Position numbers and translations under genes: made by a program | Shown: in pieces, positions 25,132 through 33,269 of the stretch | Layout of the letters: each line of letters begins with the position of its first letter | Numbering within the stretch: the stretch's first letter is position 1 | The notes under the pieces: model-generated | Told to the model about the DNA's origin: nothing | Databases searched by the model: none | The model's input: only the letters and a program-made list of their open reading frames with translations | NCBI GenBank assembly: GCA_900299555.1 | Contig: OODV01000130.1 | Location: 1-34,317, forward strand | DNA length: 34,317 nucleotides | Reading direction: 5' to 3' | Source of the DNA: an uncultured Endozoicomonas sp. | GTDB lineage: Bacteria; Pseudomonadota; Gammaproteobacteria; Pseudomonadales; Endozoicomonadaceae

Positions 25132-26424
25132 CTAATAGTCAGTTGTTGCCCAGCGATAGAATCCCTTGGCTAATATGAACCCTAGTCCAAACTTTATGGC
25201 GGTATAGACGTAAGGAGAAGATGAGGTAATCCAGTTGCCAATAACATAAAGGACTGTGGCTGTAGTCGCTATTTCTACGGTTGCCAGAAGGCCTCCTGCA
25301 GCACCAGTCATGCCGGGAACGCTTTTCATGCCAAGGGTGTGACTGATGGTTCCTGTAATCGGGCTTGTGCCCTTCCAGAGTTTGCTGATGTATGGGTGCC
25401 TCTGGGCATAATCAGGAAGGTCGTACAGTGATGGAAATTCACTGATCAGCTCCCAGTCATTTATAAGGGCCTTGAGGTGATGCTGTCCATTGATAAGCGT
25501 GATGAGTGCGACAGGCTGTGCATCAAATTTCTGGTTGCCATTATTTTCTTCAACAAGCTGTAACTGTCTGGCGGCGTCAATGAGTTGAATTATGTTATCG
25601 AAGTCTGGCTCAGCTTCTGTTTCTTCATTATAAAAGTGCATCTGGTTTCTAAGCAGTAGAGAGCTGGAAGCCGCATAGTCCCCTTCTGTCTCGTGATTAC
25701 TTTCAGCCATCGTTGCAGTGGAGATATCTGTTGGTATTGTCGCCGCTCCTCTTTTGCTCAGAGAAAGAACAGCGACTGTTGGCTTGGGATTGATCACTCC
25801 ATTTTCAATTTTGTGGCATAGAAGAGCATCAACCGTTGAGGTTCCATCGAAATTCAGTTCATTGAGTACTCTGATGATTCTTGGGGTAGCTAATCTCGCT
25901 CTTTGTCTGGCTTCATCATCTTCGGCGTCGTTTTCTGGTTCTGGTTTGTTCTCTGGAATTAGAGATAGGTGAGAAATATTTTTAATACGCTGATCGTGAC
26001 AAAAATAATTGTTTGATATTTGTGAGGCTTTTTCAGGTAACACAATAGGGGGAGAGCATGGATCGATAAAATAATCAGCAGGAGCAAGGACTCGATCATT
26101 TCCAATGAGAATGCCTTTGGCCATTCTTTTTTCTCTGGCCAGGGTGGAATCAATGCAGTGGTCAAAGTGGATGGTAATAACCGGTGGTGCATCGGAGTGT
26201 TTTTCAAGGGTGTATCCTGTGGCTCCGAAGTAAGAAAATTGATGCTCACTGGTTTCTATTGGGAGGGTGCTGTCTCCAGTTGCGATTAGAGGAAAAGTTG
26301 CCAGTGTAAGTATCGCATTCAAAATGACGGTTTTAATAAATTGATTCACAGGATTTTCAACCTTTGGTTGTAAGAAAAGAGCTATGGAGATACACCTTTC
26401 AAAATTAAGAAGGTTTGAAGGCAT
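25132..26424 (-). CDS. Secreted or membrane-anchored protein of unknown function, possibly a degenerate trypsin-like fold
   Basis: Up to 430 residues; no family recognised with confidence. A GTG start at 26349 would place a clean signal peptide (VNQFIKTVILNAILTLATFP, cleavage near LIA) at the N-terminus, whereas the ATG at 26424 adds 25 residues without a ribosome-binding site. In the mature region, APPVITIHFDHC then ILIGNDRVLAPADYF and TVDALLCHKI recall the order of strands around the His and Asp of S1 trypsin-like proteases, but the histidine is replaced by Asp and no GDSGGP is present (GDYAASSS appears). An acidic insert is near residue 160. The C-terminus has one or two membrane segments (about 380-425). 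Confidence 0.5.
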   Translation of the reverse strand: MPSNLLNFERCISIALFLQPKVENPVNQFIKTVILNAILTLATFPLIATGDSTLPIETSEHQFSYFGATGYTLEKHSDAPPVITIHFDHCIDSTLAREKRMAKGILIGNDRVLAPADYFIDPCSPPIVLPEKASQISNNYFCHDQRIKNISHLSLIPENKPEPENDAEDDEARQRARLATPRIIRVLNELNFDGTSTVDALLCHKIENGVINPKPTVAVLSLSKRGAATIPTDISTATMAESNHETEGDYAASSSLLLRNQMHFYNEETEAEPDFDNIIQLIDAARQLQLVEENNGNQKFDAQPVALITLINGQHHLKALINDWELISEFPSLYDLPDYAQRHPYISKLWKGTSPITGTISHTLGMKSVPGMTGAAGGLLATVEIATTATVLYVIGNWITSSSPYVYTAIKFGLGFILAKGFYRWATTDY

Positions 26425-26518
26425 GTGCTGGCCACAAACCGCTTTTTAGTGATTAGTTTTGAGCATTGATCGCTTGGACATCTTTTTGTACTAAAAATTC
26501 GATTTTTTGAGTCAACAT

Positions 26519-26641
26519 GGCTTGTTGATGTCTCGTTGCATTCTTGGGGTGGGATGTGCGGTCTGGCTTAGAAAAATCCCGCAACGAAGGCATAGTGGGA
26601 CACCCTGATACGCTGAACACGCAATGAAACGTCCATAGGCC
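26519..26641. repeat. MITE-like inverted-repeat element, copy 1
   Basis: The left end reads GGCTTGTTGATGTCTCGTTGC and the right end, inverted, GGCCTATGGACGTTTCATTGC, resembling each other and the ends of the element at 32623-32732. Both copies share an internal CCCTGATAC and, near the right end, AATGAAACGTC. No open frame. It fills much of the gap between the secreted protein gene and trpR. Confidence 0.6.
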
Positions 26642-26715
26642 TTGGTAAAGAAATTCTGAGCTTCTAATTATTTTAGATGCAGCTGTTAGTATTTTCCGTA
26701 ATATCGGTAATGCCT

Positions 26716-26741
26716 GTACTTTTGTACTGTTACATCAGTAC
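26716..26741 (+). promoter_or_regulatory. TrpR-operator-like palindrome upstream of trpR
   Basis: GTACTGTTACATCAGTAC (26724-26741) is an 18-base inverted repeat with the same outer half-sites and length as the E. coli trp operator core GTACTAGTTAACTAGTAC. Another GTACT starts 8 bases earlier (26716), the spacing of tandem TrpR binding. The site is 28 bases before the trpR start, where it could overlap the promoter. Autoregulation of trpR and TrpR control of mtr are known in E. coli. Confidence 0.65.
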
Positions 26742-26768
26742 GGGTGTTTCGGATGAATTGAACAAGGC

Positions 26769-27041
26769 ATGAAAACTGAGTCCTGGTTTCAGGTTGTCAA
26801 ACTGCTGAAGGAGCAGCAGGGTGTGGATGCGCTCCATGAGGTTATGAGGGTGTTACTGACTCAAGAAGAGCAGGATGCAATAGGTTCAAGGCTGGCCATA
26901 ATGCGAGCCCTGCTTTCTGGAGAAGAGTCTCAGCGAGAAATTGCCAGGCGAATCGGGGTGAGCATCACCAAGGTGACCCGTTGTTCCAATTATCTGAAAA
27001 CGTTATCTGATACCGAAATGGCAATGATTGAACAAATCTAA
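26769..27041 (+). CDS. trpR: Trp repressor family regulator TrpR
   Basis: A 90-residue all-helical DNA-binding protein of the TrpR family, which represses target operators when bound to tryptophan. LTQEEQDAIGSRLAIMRALLSGEESQREIARRIGVSITKVTRCSNYLK aligns with the E. coli core, including the helix-turn-helix SQREI...TRxSN. Thr44 and the arginines equivalent to 54 and 84 are kept, but positions equivalent to Thr81, Gly85 and Ser88 read Lys, Cys and Tyr, so the ligand pocket may differ. The ATG follows AAGG by one base only, a poor ribosome-binding site, but no better in-frame start exists. It is preceded by a TrpR-operator-like palindrome and followed after 68 bases by an aromatic amino-acid permease gene. 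Confidence 0.88.
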   Translation: MKTESWFQVVKLLKEQQGVDALHEVMRVLLTQEEQDAIGSRLAIMRALLSGEESQREIARRIGVSITKVTRCSNYLKTLSDTEMAMIEQI

Positions 27042-27109
27042 ATAGCCAGAGTCTTTATTAAAACAGCCTTGAGCGAACGAAAAAGTTCCATAAAGCAGTA
27101 GGAATAATA

Positions 27110-28372
27110 ATGTCTGAAGCAGTTATAACGGAAAGTTCTGCGGATTCTGCCGGGAAGCAGGGTTCAGTCCTTGGAGGAACAGTGATTGTTGCTGGAACCG
27201 CGATCGGTGCTGGCATGTTTTCACTTCCAGTGGCAACCAGTGGTCTCTGGTTTGGCTACTCTATGCTGCTGATGGTTTTTACCTGGTATTGCATGTATAG
27301 CGCTGCACTCTATCTACTTGAAGCCAACCTGCGGTTCCCGCTGGGTGCGAGCTTTGATTCTATTGCCGAGGGAACCATTGGTTCTATTGGGCGTGTTGTT
27401 AATGGCGCTTCTGTTGCCTTTCTCTGTTACATCCTGACTTATGCCTACATTTCCGGTGGCAGCTCCATTATCACCTATTCGCTTGAGGCGTTTGATGGAG
27501 TGTCTCTGTCACCCCCTATGGCCAGCTTTGTTTTTGCCCTGGTCCTGTCTGCTATCGTAGTGACTGGTACCCGCGCGGTTGATCGTGTCAGTACGGTGCT
27601 TATTGGTGGGATGGTGATTACCTTCCTGTGGAGTATCAGTGGTTTGTTGAGTAATGCCTCTTCAGCCTACCTGATGCCAGGCTTGTCATTTTCTGAAGCA
27701 TTTCCTTTCTCTTTTGGCGCGTTGGGCTTTTTGACGGTCAGCTTTGGTATGCAAACTGCGGTACCCAGTATTACCCGTTACCTGAATAAAGACGGTCAGA
27801 AGGTAAGGTTTGCTTTGCTGGTTGGTTCTTTGTTGGCTCTGGCATTTTATGCCCTGTGGCAGTTCAGCTTTTTTGGAAACCTGCCCCGTGAGGCGTTCCC
27901 GGCCATCATCGCTGCCGGAGGTAATATTGGCGATATGCTGGGTGCTCTTTCAGAAAACGGTCTGAATATGAACCTTTCGTCTGTGCTGCAGTGGTTTGCT
28001 AATATGGCAGTAGCCAGTTCGTTCCTGGGTGTGGCGCTGTGTCTGTTTGATTACATTGCAGATTTGTTTGGTTTTGACAACAGTTTTTCCGGTCGTTTAA
28101 AAACAGCTGCAATTACTTTTATTACCCCAACCCTGTTGGGCATGTTTCTGCCCAATGGTTTTATCACGGCTATCGGGTTTGCGGGGCTGGTACTGGTCAT
28201 TTTCTGTATTCTCTCCCCGGTTGTGATGGCCTGGATTGGTCGCCAGAAAGGTGAAGAGGGATATCAGGTGCCAGGTGGTATTTTGAGAATGGCGCTGATC
28301 TTCCTGTTTGGTATTGCTGCCATGGTGCTGGCAGGTCTGGATCTGATGGGAGTCCTGCCAAAATTCGGCTAG
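27110..28372 (+). CDS. Aromatic amino-acid permease (TyrP/Mtr, HAAAP family)
   Basis: A 420-residue inner-membrane protein with about 11 hydrophobic segments, of the hydroxy/aromatic amino-acid permease family that imports tryptophan or tyrosine with protons. VLGGTVIVAGTAIGAGMFSLP at residues 20-40 is the family signature; TWYCMYSAALYLLEAN and SFGMQTAVPSITRYL are also typical. AGGA lies seven bases before the ATG. It shares an apparent transcription unit with trpR, which points to tryptophan (Mtr-like) as the substrate, but tyrosine cannot be excluded from sequence alone. A terminator follows 25 bases after the stop. Confidence 0.9.
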   Translation: MSEAVITESSADSAGKQGSVLGGTVIVAGTAIGAGMFSLPVATSGLWFGYSMLLMVFTWYCMYSAALYLLEANLRFPLGASFDSIAEGTIGSIGRVVNGASVAFLCYILTYAYISGGSSIITYSLEAFDGVSLSPPMASFVFALVLSAIVVTGTRAVDRVSTVLIGGMVITFLWSISGLLSNASSAYLMPGLSFSEAFPFSFGALGFLTVSFGMQTAVPSITRYLNKDGQKVRFALLVGSLLALAFYALWQFSFFGNLPREAFPAIIAAGGNIGDMLGALSENGLNMNLSSVLQWFANMAVASSFLGVALCLFDYIADLFGFDNSFSGRLKTAAITFITPTLLGMFLPNGFITAIGFAGLVLVIFCILSPVVMAWIGRQKGEEGYQVPGGILRMALIFLFGIAAMVLAGLDLMGVLPKFG

Positions 28373-28397
28373 TTCTTATTCAGGCTTGAATATATTG

Positions 28398-28429
28398 AGC
28401 GCCCGAAGATGGATTCTTGGGGCGTTTTT
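28398..28429 (+). terminator. Rho-independent terminator of the trpR-permease unit
   Basis: CGCCC-AAGA stem with TCTT-GGGCG (one G-G mismatch), five-base loop, followed by TTTTT. Confidence 0.85.
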
Positions 28430-28521
28430 GGTCATATTTCCAAAATAAAAGTTCTGAAATTTTTTCTTCCAGTCTTTATAATTCGTTCCAATTAGATATT
28501 TCAGAAGCGAGCATAAGCGCT

Positions 28522-29613
28522 ATGGGTTTCAAATGTGGCATCGTTGGACTGCCAAACGTTGGTAAGTCAACGCTCTTTAATGCCTTAACCAAGGCGGGTA
28601 TTGATGCAGAAAACTTCCCTTTCTGCACCATTGAGCCCAATGCCGGTGTTGTTGCCATGCCAGATCCCCGTCTGGATAAACTGGCGGCAATTGTTAAACC
28701 TCAGCGAGTGTTGCCGACCACAATGGAGTTCGTGGATATTGCGGGTCTTGTGGAGGGTGCTTCCAAGGGTGAAGGGCTGGGTAACAAGTTTCTGGCGAAT
28801 ATCCGTGAGACGGACGCTATCGCACATGTTGTTCGCTGTTTTGTAAATGACAACGTTATTCATGTAGCGAATAAGATTGATCCACGGGCTGATATTGAAA
28901 TTATCAATATGGAGTTGGTGCTGGCTGATCTTGAAAGTTGTGAAAAGCAGCTGCAGCGTGTTGCCCGTTCCGCCAAGGGCGGGGACAAGGACTCAGTGGC
29001 CCAGAAGGCTTTACTGGAGAAAGTGATTCCACATCTTGAGTCGGGTAATCCGGTCCGCTCAATGGACATGAGTGATGATGAGCGGAAGCTTGTTCGTTTG
29101 TTCCACCTGCTGACCATCAAGCCCACAATGTATATTGCCAATGTGGATGAGGATGGCTTTGAGGATAACGAATATCTTGATACTGTTCGGGAAATTGCAG
29201 CTCAGGAAGGGGCTGTGGTTGTGCCGATCTGCAACAAGCTGGAATCCGAAATTGCTGAACTGGATGATGAGGAGCGAGTGGAGTTTCTGGCAGATCTGGG
29301 TATGGAAGAGCCTGGGTTAGATCGTGTCATTCGTGCCGGGTATGAGCTGCTTGGTCTGCAAACTTATTTTACTGCTGGCGTGAAAGAAGTCAGGGCCTGG
29401 ACTGTTAAAGTCGGTGCAACAGCGCCACAGGCTGCCGGTGTCATTCATACTGATTTTGAGCGCGGCTTTATTCGTGCTGAAGTGACCAGTTATGATGATT
29501 TCATCAAATATAGTGGCGAGCAGGGCGCAAAAGAAGCAGGTCGTCTGCGTGTAGAAGGTAAGGCTTATATTGTTCAGGATGGTGATGTTATGCACTTCCT
29601 GTTTAATGTCTGA
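28522..29613 (+). CDS. ychF: Ribosome-associated P-loop ATPase YchF (redox-regulated)
   Basis: An Obg-family P-loop protein of 363 residues that prefers ATP over GTP and binds ribosomes. GLPNVGKST (residues 9-17) is the Walker A loop, [18 protein letters not shown] the switch/Walker B region, and ANVDED replaces the NKxD guanine-recognition motif, as expected for YchF. The C-terminus is a TGS domain ([15 protein letters not shown]... [11 protein letters not shown]). The frame is open to 28417, but ATG 28522 gives the invariant MGFKCGIVG start. It usually follows pth; here Ddl, the secreted protein and trpR-permease lie between. Confidence 0.97.
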   Translation: MGFKCGIVGLPNVGKSTLFNALTKAGIDAENFPFCTIEPNAGVVAMPDPRLDKLAAIVKPQRVLPTTMEFVDIAGLVEGASKGEGLGNKFLANIRETDAIAHVVRCFVNDNVIHVANKIDPRADIEIINMELVLADLESCEKQLQRVARSAKGGDKDSVAQKALLEKVIPHLESGNPVRSMDMSDDERKLVRLFHLLTIKPTMYIANVDEDGFEDNEYLDTVREIAAQEGAVVVPICNKLESEIAELDDEERVEFLADLGMEEPGLDRVIRAGYELLGLQTYFTAGVKEVRAWTVKVGATAPQAAGVIHTDFERGFIRAEVTSYDDFIKYSGEQGAKEAGRLRVEGKAYIVQDGDVMHFLFNV

Positions 29614-29629
29614 TAGCCAGTTATGCGGT

Positions 29630-29665
29630 AAAAAAAGGCACGTTAAAATCCGTGCCTTTTTTTTT
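29630..29665 (+). terminator. Rho-independent terminator of ychF
   Basis: A-rich run then GGCACG/CGTGCC stem extended by A-T pairs, eight-base loop, nine T at 29657-29665. Confidence 0.95.
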
Positions 29666-29740
29666 GGGGTATTGAAAAATAGCTGTTGGTATTTTGTCGT
29701 TTATTAAGAGTTAAATCTGTCGGGCTTATATGCTTTTTGC

Positions 29741-29769
29741 TTGACAGTCTCGGGTGAAATCACTAAAGT
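29741..29769 (+). promoter_or_regulatory. Sigma-70 promoter of the tRNA array
   Basis: TTGACA at 29741-29746 and TAAAGT at 29764-29769 with a 17-base spacer. The GC-rich sequence just downstream (GCGCACC) resembles the discriminator of growth-rate-controlled stable-RNA promoters. The first tRNA begins 17 bases after the -10 element. Confidence 0.82.
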
Positions 29770-29786
29770 GCGCACCATCTTTCGGC

Positions 29787-29863
29787 GGCTAGGTAGCTCA
29801 GTTGGTTAGAGCACAGCACTCATAATGCTGGGGTCGGCGGTTCGAATCCGCCCCTAGCTACCA
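29787..29863 (+). tRNA. tRNA-Met, elongator (anticodon CAT)
   Basis: A 77-base cloverleaf with encoded CCA. Acceptor GGCTAGG/CCTAGCT, D-arm GCTCAGTTGGTTAGAGC, anticodon loop CTCATAA, T-arm GGCGGTTCGAATCCGCC. The body resembles E. coli elongator tRNA-Met; an Ile-CAT identity (lysidine) is less likely. Confidence 0.92.
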
Positions 29864-29968
29864 TCACTCACTTATCGATAGGTTATGTGATGGTTGCTAA
29901 ATCGAGTTTTCGTATAATAGCATCGGAGGCATTGTAAGAGCGAAGTGTTTATTGTTCGCTTGTTTTGC

Positions 29969-30043
29969 TGGGGTGTCGCCAAGCGGTAAGGCATCAGGTT
30001 TTGATCCTGACATGCGGGGGTTCGAATCCCTCCACCCCAGCCA
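29969..30043 (+). tRNA. tRNA-Gln (anticodon TTG), second copy
   Basis: 75 bases, identical to the tRNA-Gln at 20840, with CCA encoded. It is the second member of the Met-Gln-Met-Gln array. Confidence 0.97.
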
Positions 30044-30123
30044 TTATCCCTTTGTTGTGATAAAGGCTGGCATGTTTCTTGACATGAGAGATTTGAATCA
30101 CGACAATAGCGATCCGGTTTTGT

Positions 30124-30200
30124 GGCTAGGTAGCTCAGTTGGTTAGAGCACAGCACTCATAATGCTGGGGTCGGCAGTTCGAATCTGCCCCTAGCTACCA
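30124..30200 (+). tRNA. tRNA-Met, elongator (anticodon CAT), second copy
   Basis: 77 bases with CCA. It differs from the copy at 29787 only in the T-stem: GGCAG/CTGCC instead of GGCGG/CCGCC, a compensatory pair of changes that keeps the stem paired. Confidence 0.92.
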
Positions 30201-30236
30201 CTAATTCGGTTGTGCTTTTCGCATAAAGAATAAAAT

Positions 30237-30311
30237 TGGGGTGTCGCCAAGCGGTAAGGCATCAGGTTTTGATCCTGACATGCGGGGGTTCGAATCCCTC
30301 CACCCCAGCCA
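30237..30311 (+). tRNA. tRNA-Gln (anticodon TTG), third copy
   Basis: 75 bases, identical to the other two tRNA-Gln genes. It closes the array and is followed at once by a terminator. Confidence 0.97.
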
Positions 30312-30313
30312 TA

Positions 30314-30347
30314 TAAAACCTTCCTGAGAAATCAGGAAGGTTTTTTT
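30314..30347. terminator. Bidirectional terminator between the tRNA array and the dipeptidase gene
   Basis: Stem AACCTTCCTGA/TCAGGAAGGTT with a four-base loop; TTTTTTT follows on the plus strand and a TTTTATAT stretch on the minus strand. It serves the tRNA array from the left and the dipeptidase gene, whose stop is at 30346, from the right. Confidence 0.92.
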
Positions 30348-31563
30348 ATGTCTTTATTTTTTCTTCTGGAAGATGTTTCATCAGAAACTTCTGAACGTTT
30401 TCTCCCATTACTTTTCTAATCTCTGTTTCAGAGAAGCCTTTTCTGATCATCAACTCTGTCAAAATAGCCAGTTCAGAAGTATCCAGACTGACCTTTGTCC
30501 CTCCATCAAAGTCTGAACCCAGGGCAATATGATCTTCTCCTGCCAGATCAATCGCATAACGCAGGGTATTAACAATACCTTCTGGAGATGTGTCGCAGAT
30601 AGCGTCCCAAAAGCCGATGCCAATTAATCCGCCTTTTTCTGCAATACGCTGGATCAAGTCATCTGAAATATTACGGGGTGAATCACAGATTCCAAGAATA
30701 CCAGTGTGAGAGATCACGACAGGATGCTTTGCCAGTTTCAATACTTCATCAACCACGGACTCTGAGGAGTGAGCCAGATCGACGATCATATTCAACTCTT
30801 CCATTCTAGCCAGTGCGCGGCGACCAAACAGGCTCAGGCGAGAACCGCTGACACCGTGCAGAGAACCCCCGAGGCGGTTATCGAAGAAGTGGTGCAGACC
30901 AATCATACGGTAACCGGCATCATAAAGGCCTTTCATGTTATCAAGATTGCCCTCAAGGGCATGGGCTCCTTCCAGTGCGAGCAATCCTGCAACTTTCTGG
31001 CTGCCCTTTTGGCGTGATGCCAAGACTGCTTTCAGATCTGCCTGGCTGCGAATGATTTTCAGATCTTCCGGGTTGCTCTGTTCAACCTTATGAAGCTTTC
31101 CGGCTTGGTAGAGGGCTCTTTCATAAAGGCTATTCCAGGTGGCTGGTGGCCAGGCCTGAATCATGCTAAGCATGGTTATGCCATCAGCCGCATTGTTTTC
31201 ATTCCGGCTGTAATTCTGGCCTCTTGGTGATTTGGTCGGAACTGCAAATGTTTGTATGGCAACATTGCCTTGCTGAAGTCTTGGAAGATCGACATGTCCA
31301 TAACTGGCTTTCTGGCTCAGGTCTCGATTCCATAGCAGGCTGTCGGCATGAAGATCCGCAACGGTCAGCCGTTGGTGGAGGCTGGAGGCTTCCTGTGAGA
31401 TCGGGTAAGGGGAGTGAGTGCTGACAATATTCGTACCTTTTTCAATGGCTGCAGGAGCGAAGATCAGGGTGAATCCGATAGCAACAATAATGAACGTGGA
31501 GGAGATCGAGAGTGTGAGCTGCCAGCCTCTGCTAATGTGACGGTTGTGATGTTCTTTCTTCAT
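30346..31563 (-). CDS. Membrane dipeptidase, peptidase family M19
   Basis: A 405-residue zinc dipeptidase of the renal dipeptidase (M19) family. A short cytosolic N-terminus and one hydrophobic segment (about 15-38) act as signal or anchor, so the enzyme faces the periplasm. Metal ligands are all visible in order: VADLHADSLLW (His72, Asp74), ALLALEGAHALEG-type glutamate, DLAHSSESV, VISHTGILG and LGSDFDGG. The family cleaves dipeptides, including ones with D-residues. It converges with the tRNA array. It might recycle peptidoglycan dipeptides, but substrate cannot be read from sequence. Confidence 0.92.
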   Translation of the reverse strand: MKKEHHNRHISRGWQLTLSISSTFIIVAIGFTLIFAPAAIEKGTNIVSTHSPYPISQEASSLHQRLTVADLHADSLLWNRDLSQKASYGHVDLPRLQQGNVAIQTFAVPTKSPRGQNYSRNENNAADGITMLSMIQAWPPATWNSLYERALYQAGKLHKVEQSNPEDLKIIRSQADLKAVLASRQKGSQKVAGLLALEGAHALEGNLDNMKGLYDAGYRMIGLHHFFDNRLGGSLHGVSGSRLSLFGRRALARMEELNMIVDLAHSSESVVDEVLKLAKHPVVISHTGILGICDSPRNISDDLIQRIAEKGGLIGIGFWDAICDTSPEGIVNTLRYAIDLAGEDHIALGSDFDGGTKVSLDTSELAILTELMIRKGFSETEIRKVMGENVQKFLMKHLPEEKIKT

Positions 31564-31755
31564 AGCCTGAAGCCTGTATACGACAGATTGTTATTTTTAT
31601 AGGTGATGTCAGGATGAGGAATCAGTTTATCAGTGGGGCGCTGCAGAGTGCCAATAGAAAAAGGTGTGTCCGATTAATTTTCTCTCTATAGCGGGCTAGG
31701 GTTTTAGATTTATAGGAGATATTAAAAGGCAGCTTTCAAATATCGAAATACACTG

Positions 31756-32541
31756 ATGATTGTGCGTAATTCTCAATCCATTCGGTTGGAGTCGTATGAT
31801 GCTGTCAGCCTTATCGCAAAAAAAGTAGTCTGTTCTATCGCTTTTCTGTGTTCGCCTGTGGTCTCAAGCGTTTTTGCAGGGCATCATGATGTTGTGCCTT
31901 TTAAGCAAAAGGGAAGTATGATGTTATCGGGTAGGTTTGAGGCTCTGCAAAAGATCAGGCTTGCAGAAAGGTCATCGGATGGCACTGAAGAGCTCTTTTT
32001 GGTTCAGGGGCCTGAGACTGCAGTAAAAGGCTTTTTGTTGACAATGGCAGCTTTGTCGCTGTTTCTCAGCATGTAGATCAGCAGGCGACGGAAGATGTTA
32101 TCAATTCAACGCTGTTTGCTCAGCTGGCTGCCAGCCATGACTATGATAAAAATACCCAGTTGGTCCAGTGGTATGGACGGTATACCGATGTCATGGGCAT
32201 CCAGGGCTGGGATATCAGTGATTTTGATGAAAGTTCACTCTCTTCAGCCTCTGCTGACCAGAGTGTCAGTGAAGTGATCTTTGATATTCTAAAAGCAACG
32301 CTCAAAGCCCCCCTCTGAACAGGCAATGGTTAATGCAGTTGTGGCCGCATTAAAACAACTGGAAAAGGAAGGGGCTTTTATTTCACTGTTTAACCACCCT
32401 GCCATTGGTGCAAATCGGGCGAATTTTCAATCATCCTTTGTAACCAGTGATGAGCATGGTCTGGTGAGTATGAATCTGGGCTATTTAGTGGTTGGTTTCA
32501 AGGATATCAGCTCTACCATTCTCTTCCTTCCTTCGCGTTAA
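31756..32541 (+). pseudogene. Secreted-protein gene interrupted by two compensating frameshifts
   Basis: Three frames join into one protein of about 260 residues. The first runs from ATG 31756 (signal-like VVCSIAFLCSPVVSSVFA then GHHD) to about 32036. The middle frame (VDNGSFVAVSQHVDQQATED, WYGRYTDVMGIQGWDIS) runs to about 32313. The third is again in the first frame (SEQAMVNAVVAALKQLEKEG ... FLPSR, TAA at 32539-32541). The shifts fall in a T5 run (32032-32036, one base short) and a C6 run (32308-32313, one base too many), and they cancel each other. So either the gene is recently broken or the read has two homopolymer errors. I do not recognise the family. Confidence 0.7.
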
Positions 32542-32547
32542 GGAAGG
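32526..32547 (+). terminator. Hairpin overlapping the end of the frameshifted gene
   Basis: CCTTCCTT/AAGGAAGG, 8-bp stem with a six-base loop, spanning the stop codon. No T-run, so termination is uncertain. Confidence 0.35.
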
Positions 32548-32622
32548 TGAGTCCTGGATAAAAAGTCATAGCGAAACGGTCAAGGCAAAACATTTTTCAT
32601 CATTACTGATGGCATTCCATTC

Positions 32623-32732
32623 TAGGGTCTGTTGACGCCTCGGGGCGCCCTGATACCCCTTCACAAACGATTTCGCGCATATGATGCTTTTCTTAGCCAC
32701 TGAATTTCGTAATGAAACGTCAACAGCCCCTA
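32623..32732. repeat. MITE-like inverted-repeat element, copy 2
   Basis: Ends TAGGGTCTGTTGACG and CGTCAACAGCCCCTA are inverted repeats differing at one position over about 15 bases. It is about 110 bp with no open frame. It shares CCCTGATAC and AATGAAACGTC with the element at 26519. It lies just downstream of the frameshifted gene. Confidence 0.72.
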
Positions 32733-32786
32733 ACATATGGGCCAATAAAAACTTCAGAATCCTATAACATCTTGCTTACGCAAATA

Positions 32787-33269
32787 TCATGTTTGAGTTC
32801 TGAGATGGCTGAGAGGGAGAGCTGTCTTTCGAATAGGTTGTCGTAGTACAAAGCTGGAGTGTACGCCGGTGACTCCTTGAATCCGGGTGATTTTATTGAG
32901 TAGAAAGTCCTGATAATAGTTCATATCAGGCACCATCACTTTGATCATATAGTCTGCAGACTGCCCCGTGATCAGCATGCATTCTACAACCTCATCATAA
33001 CTGTCGATGGTTTCTTCAAAATGTTCAAAACGTTCTGGTGTATGCCTGTCCATGCTGATGTGGATCAGGACAGTGAGACTTAGTCCCAGTTTATCGGGGT
33101 TCAATAGGGTGACGTGGTCTTTTATCAGTCCTGACTCCTCCAGCTGTCGAACTCTTCGAAGGCACGGAGAGGGGGTCAGCCCAATCAAGTCAGCCAGGTC
33201 CTGATTACTGATACTGGCATTCTTCTGCAGCTCTTGAAGTATATGGATATCGTAGCGATCGAGCTTCAT
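32787..33269 (-). CDS. Lrp/AsnC-family transcriptional regulator
   Basis: A 160-residue regulator: an N-terminal helix-turn-helix (KLDRYDIHILQELQKNASISN, DLADLIGLTPSPCLRRVRQLEESG) and a C-terminal RAM ligand-binding domain (about 65-145; LTVLIHISMD, CMLITGQSADYMIKVMV, GVHSSFVLR). These proteins sense amino acids and control transport or catabolic genes. The frame extends to 33335, but ATG 33269 matches the family start. No clear target gene lies beside it; the nearest neighbours are a broken gene and a carotenoid-oxygenase remnant. Confidence 0.92.
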   Translation of the reverse strand: MKLDRYDIHILQELQKNASISNQDLADLIGLTPSPCLRRVRQLEESGLIKDHVTLLNPDKLGLSLTVLIHISMDRHTPERFEHFEETIDSYDEVVECMLITGQSADYMIKVMVPDMNYYQDFLLNKITRIQGVTGVHSSFVLRQPIRKTALPLSHLRTQT

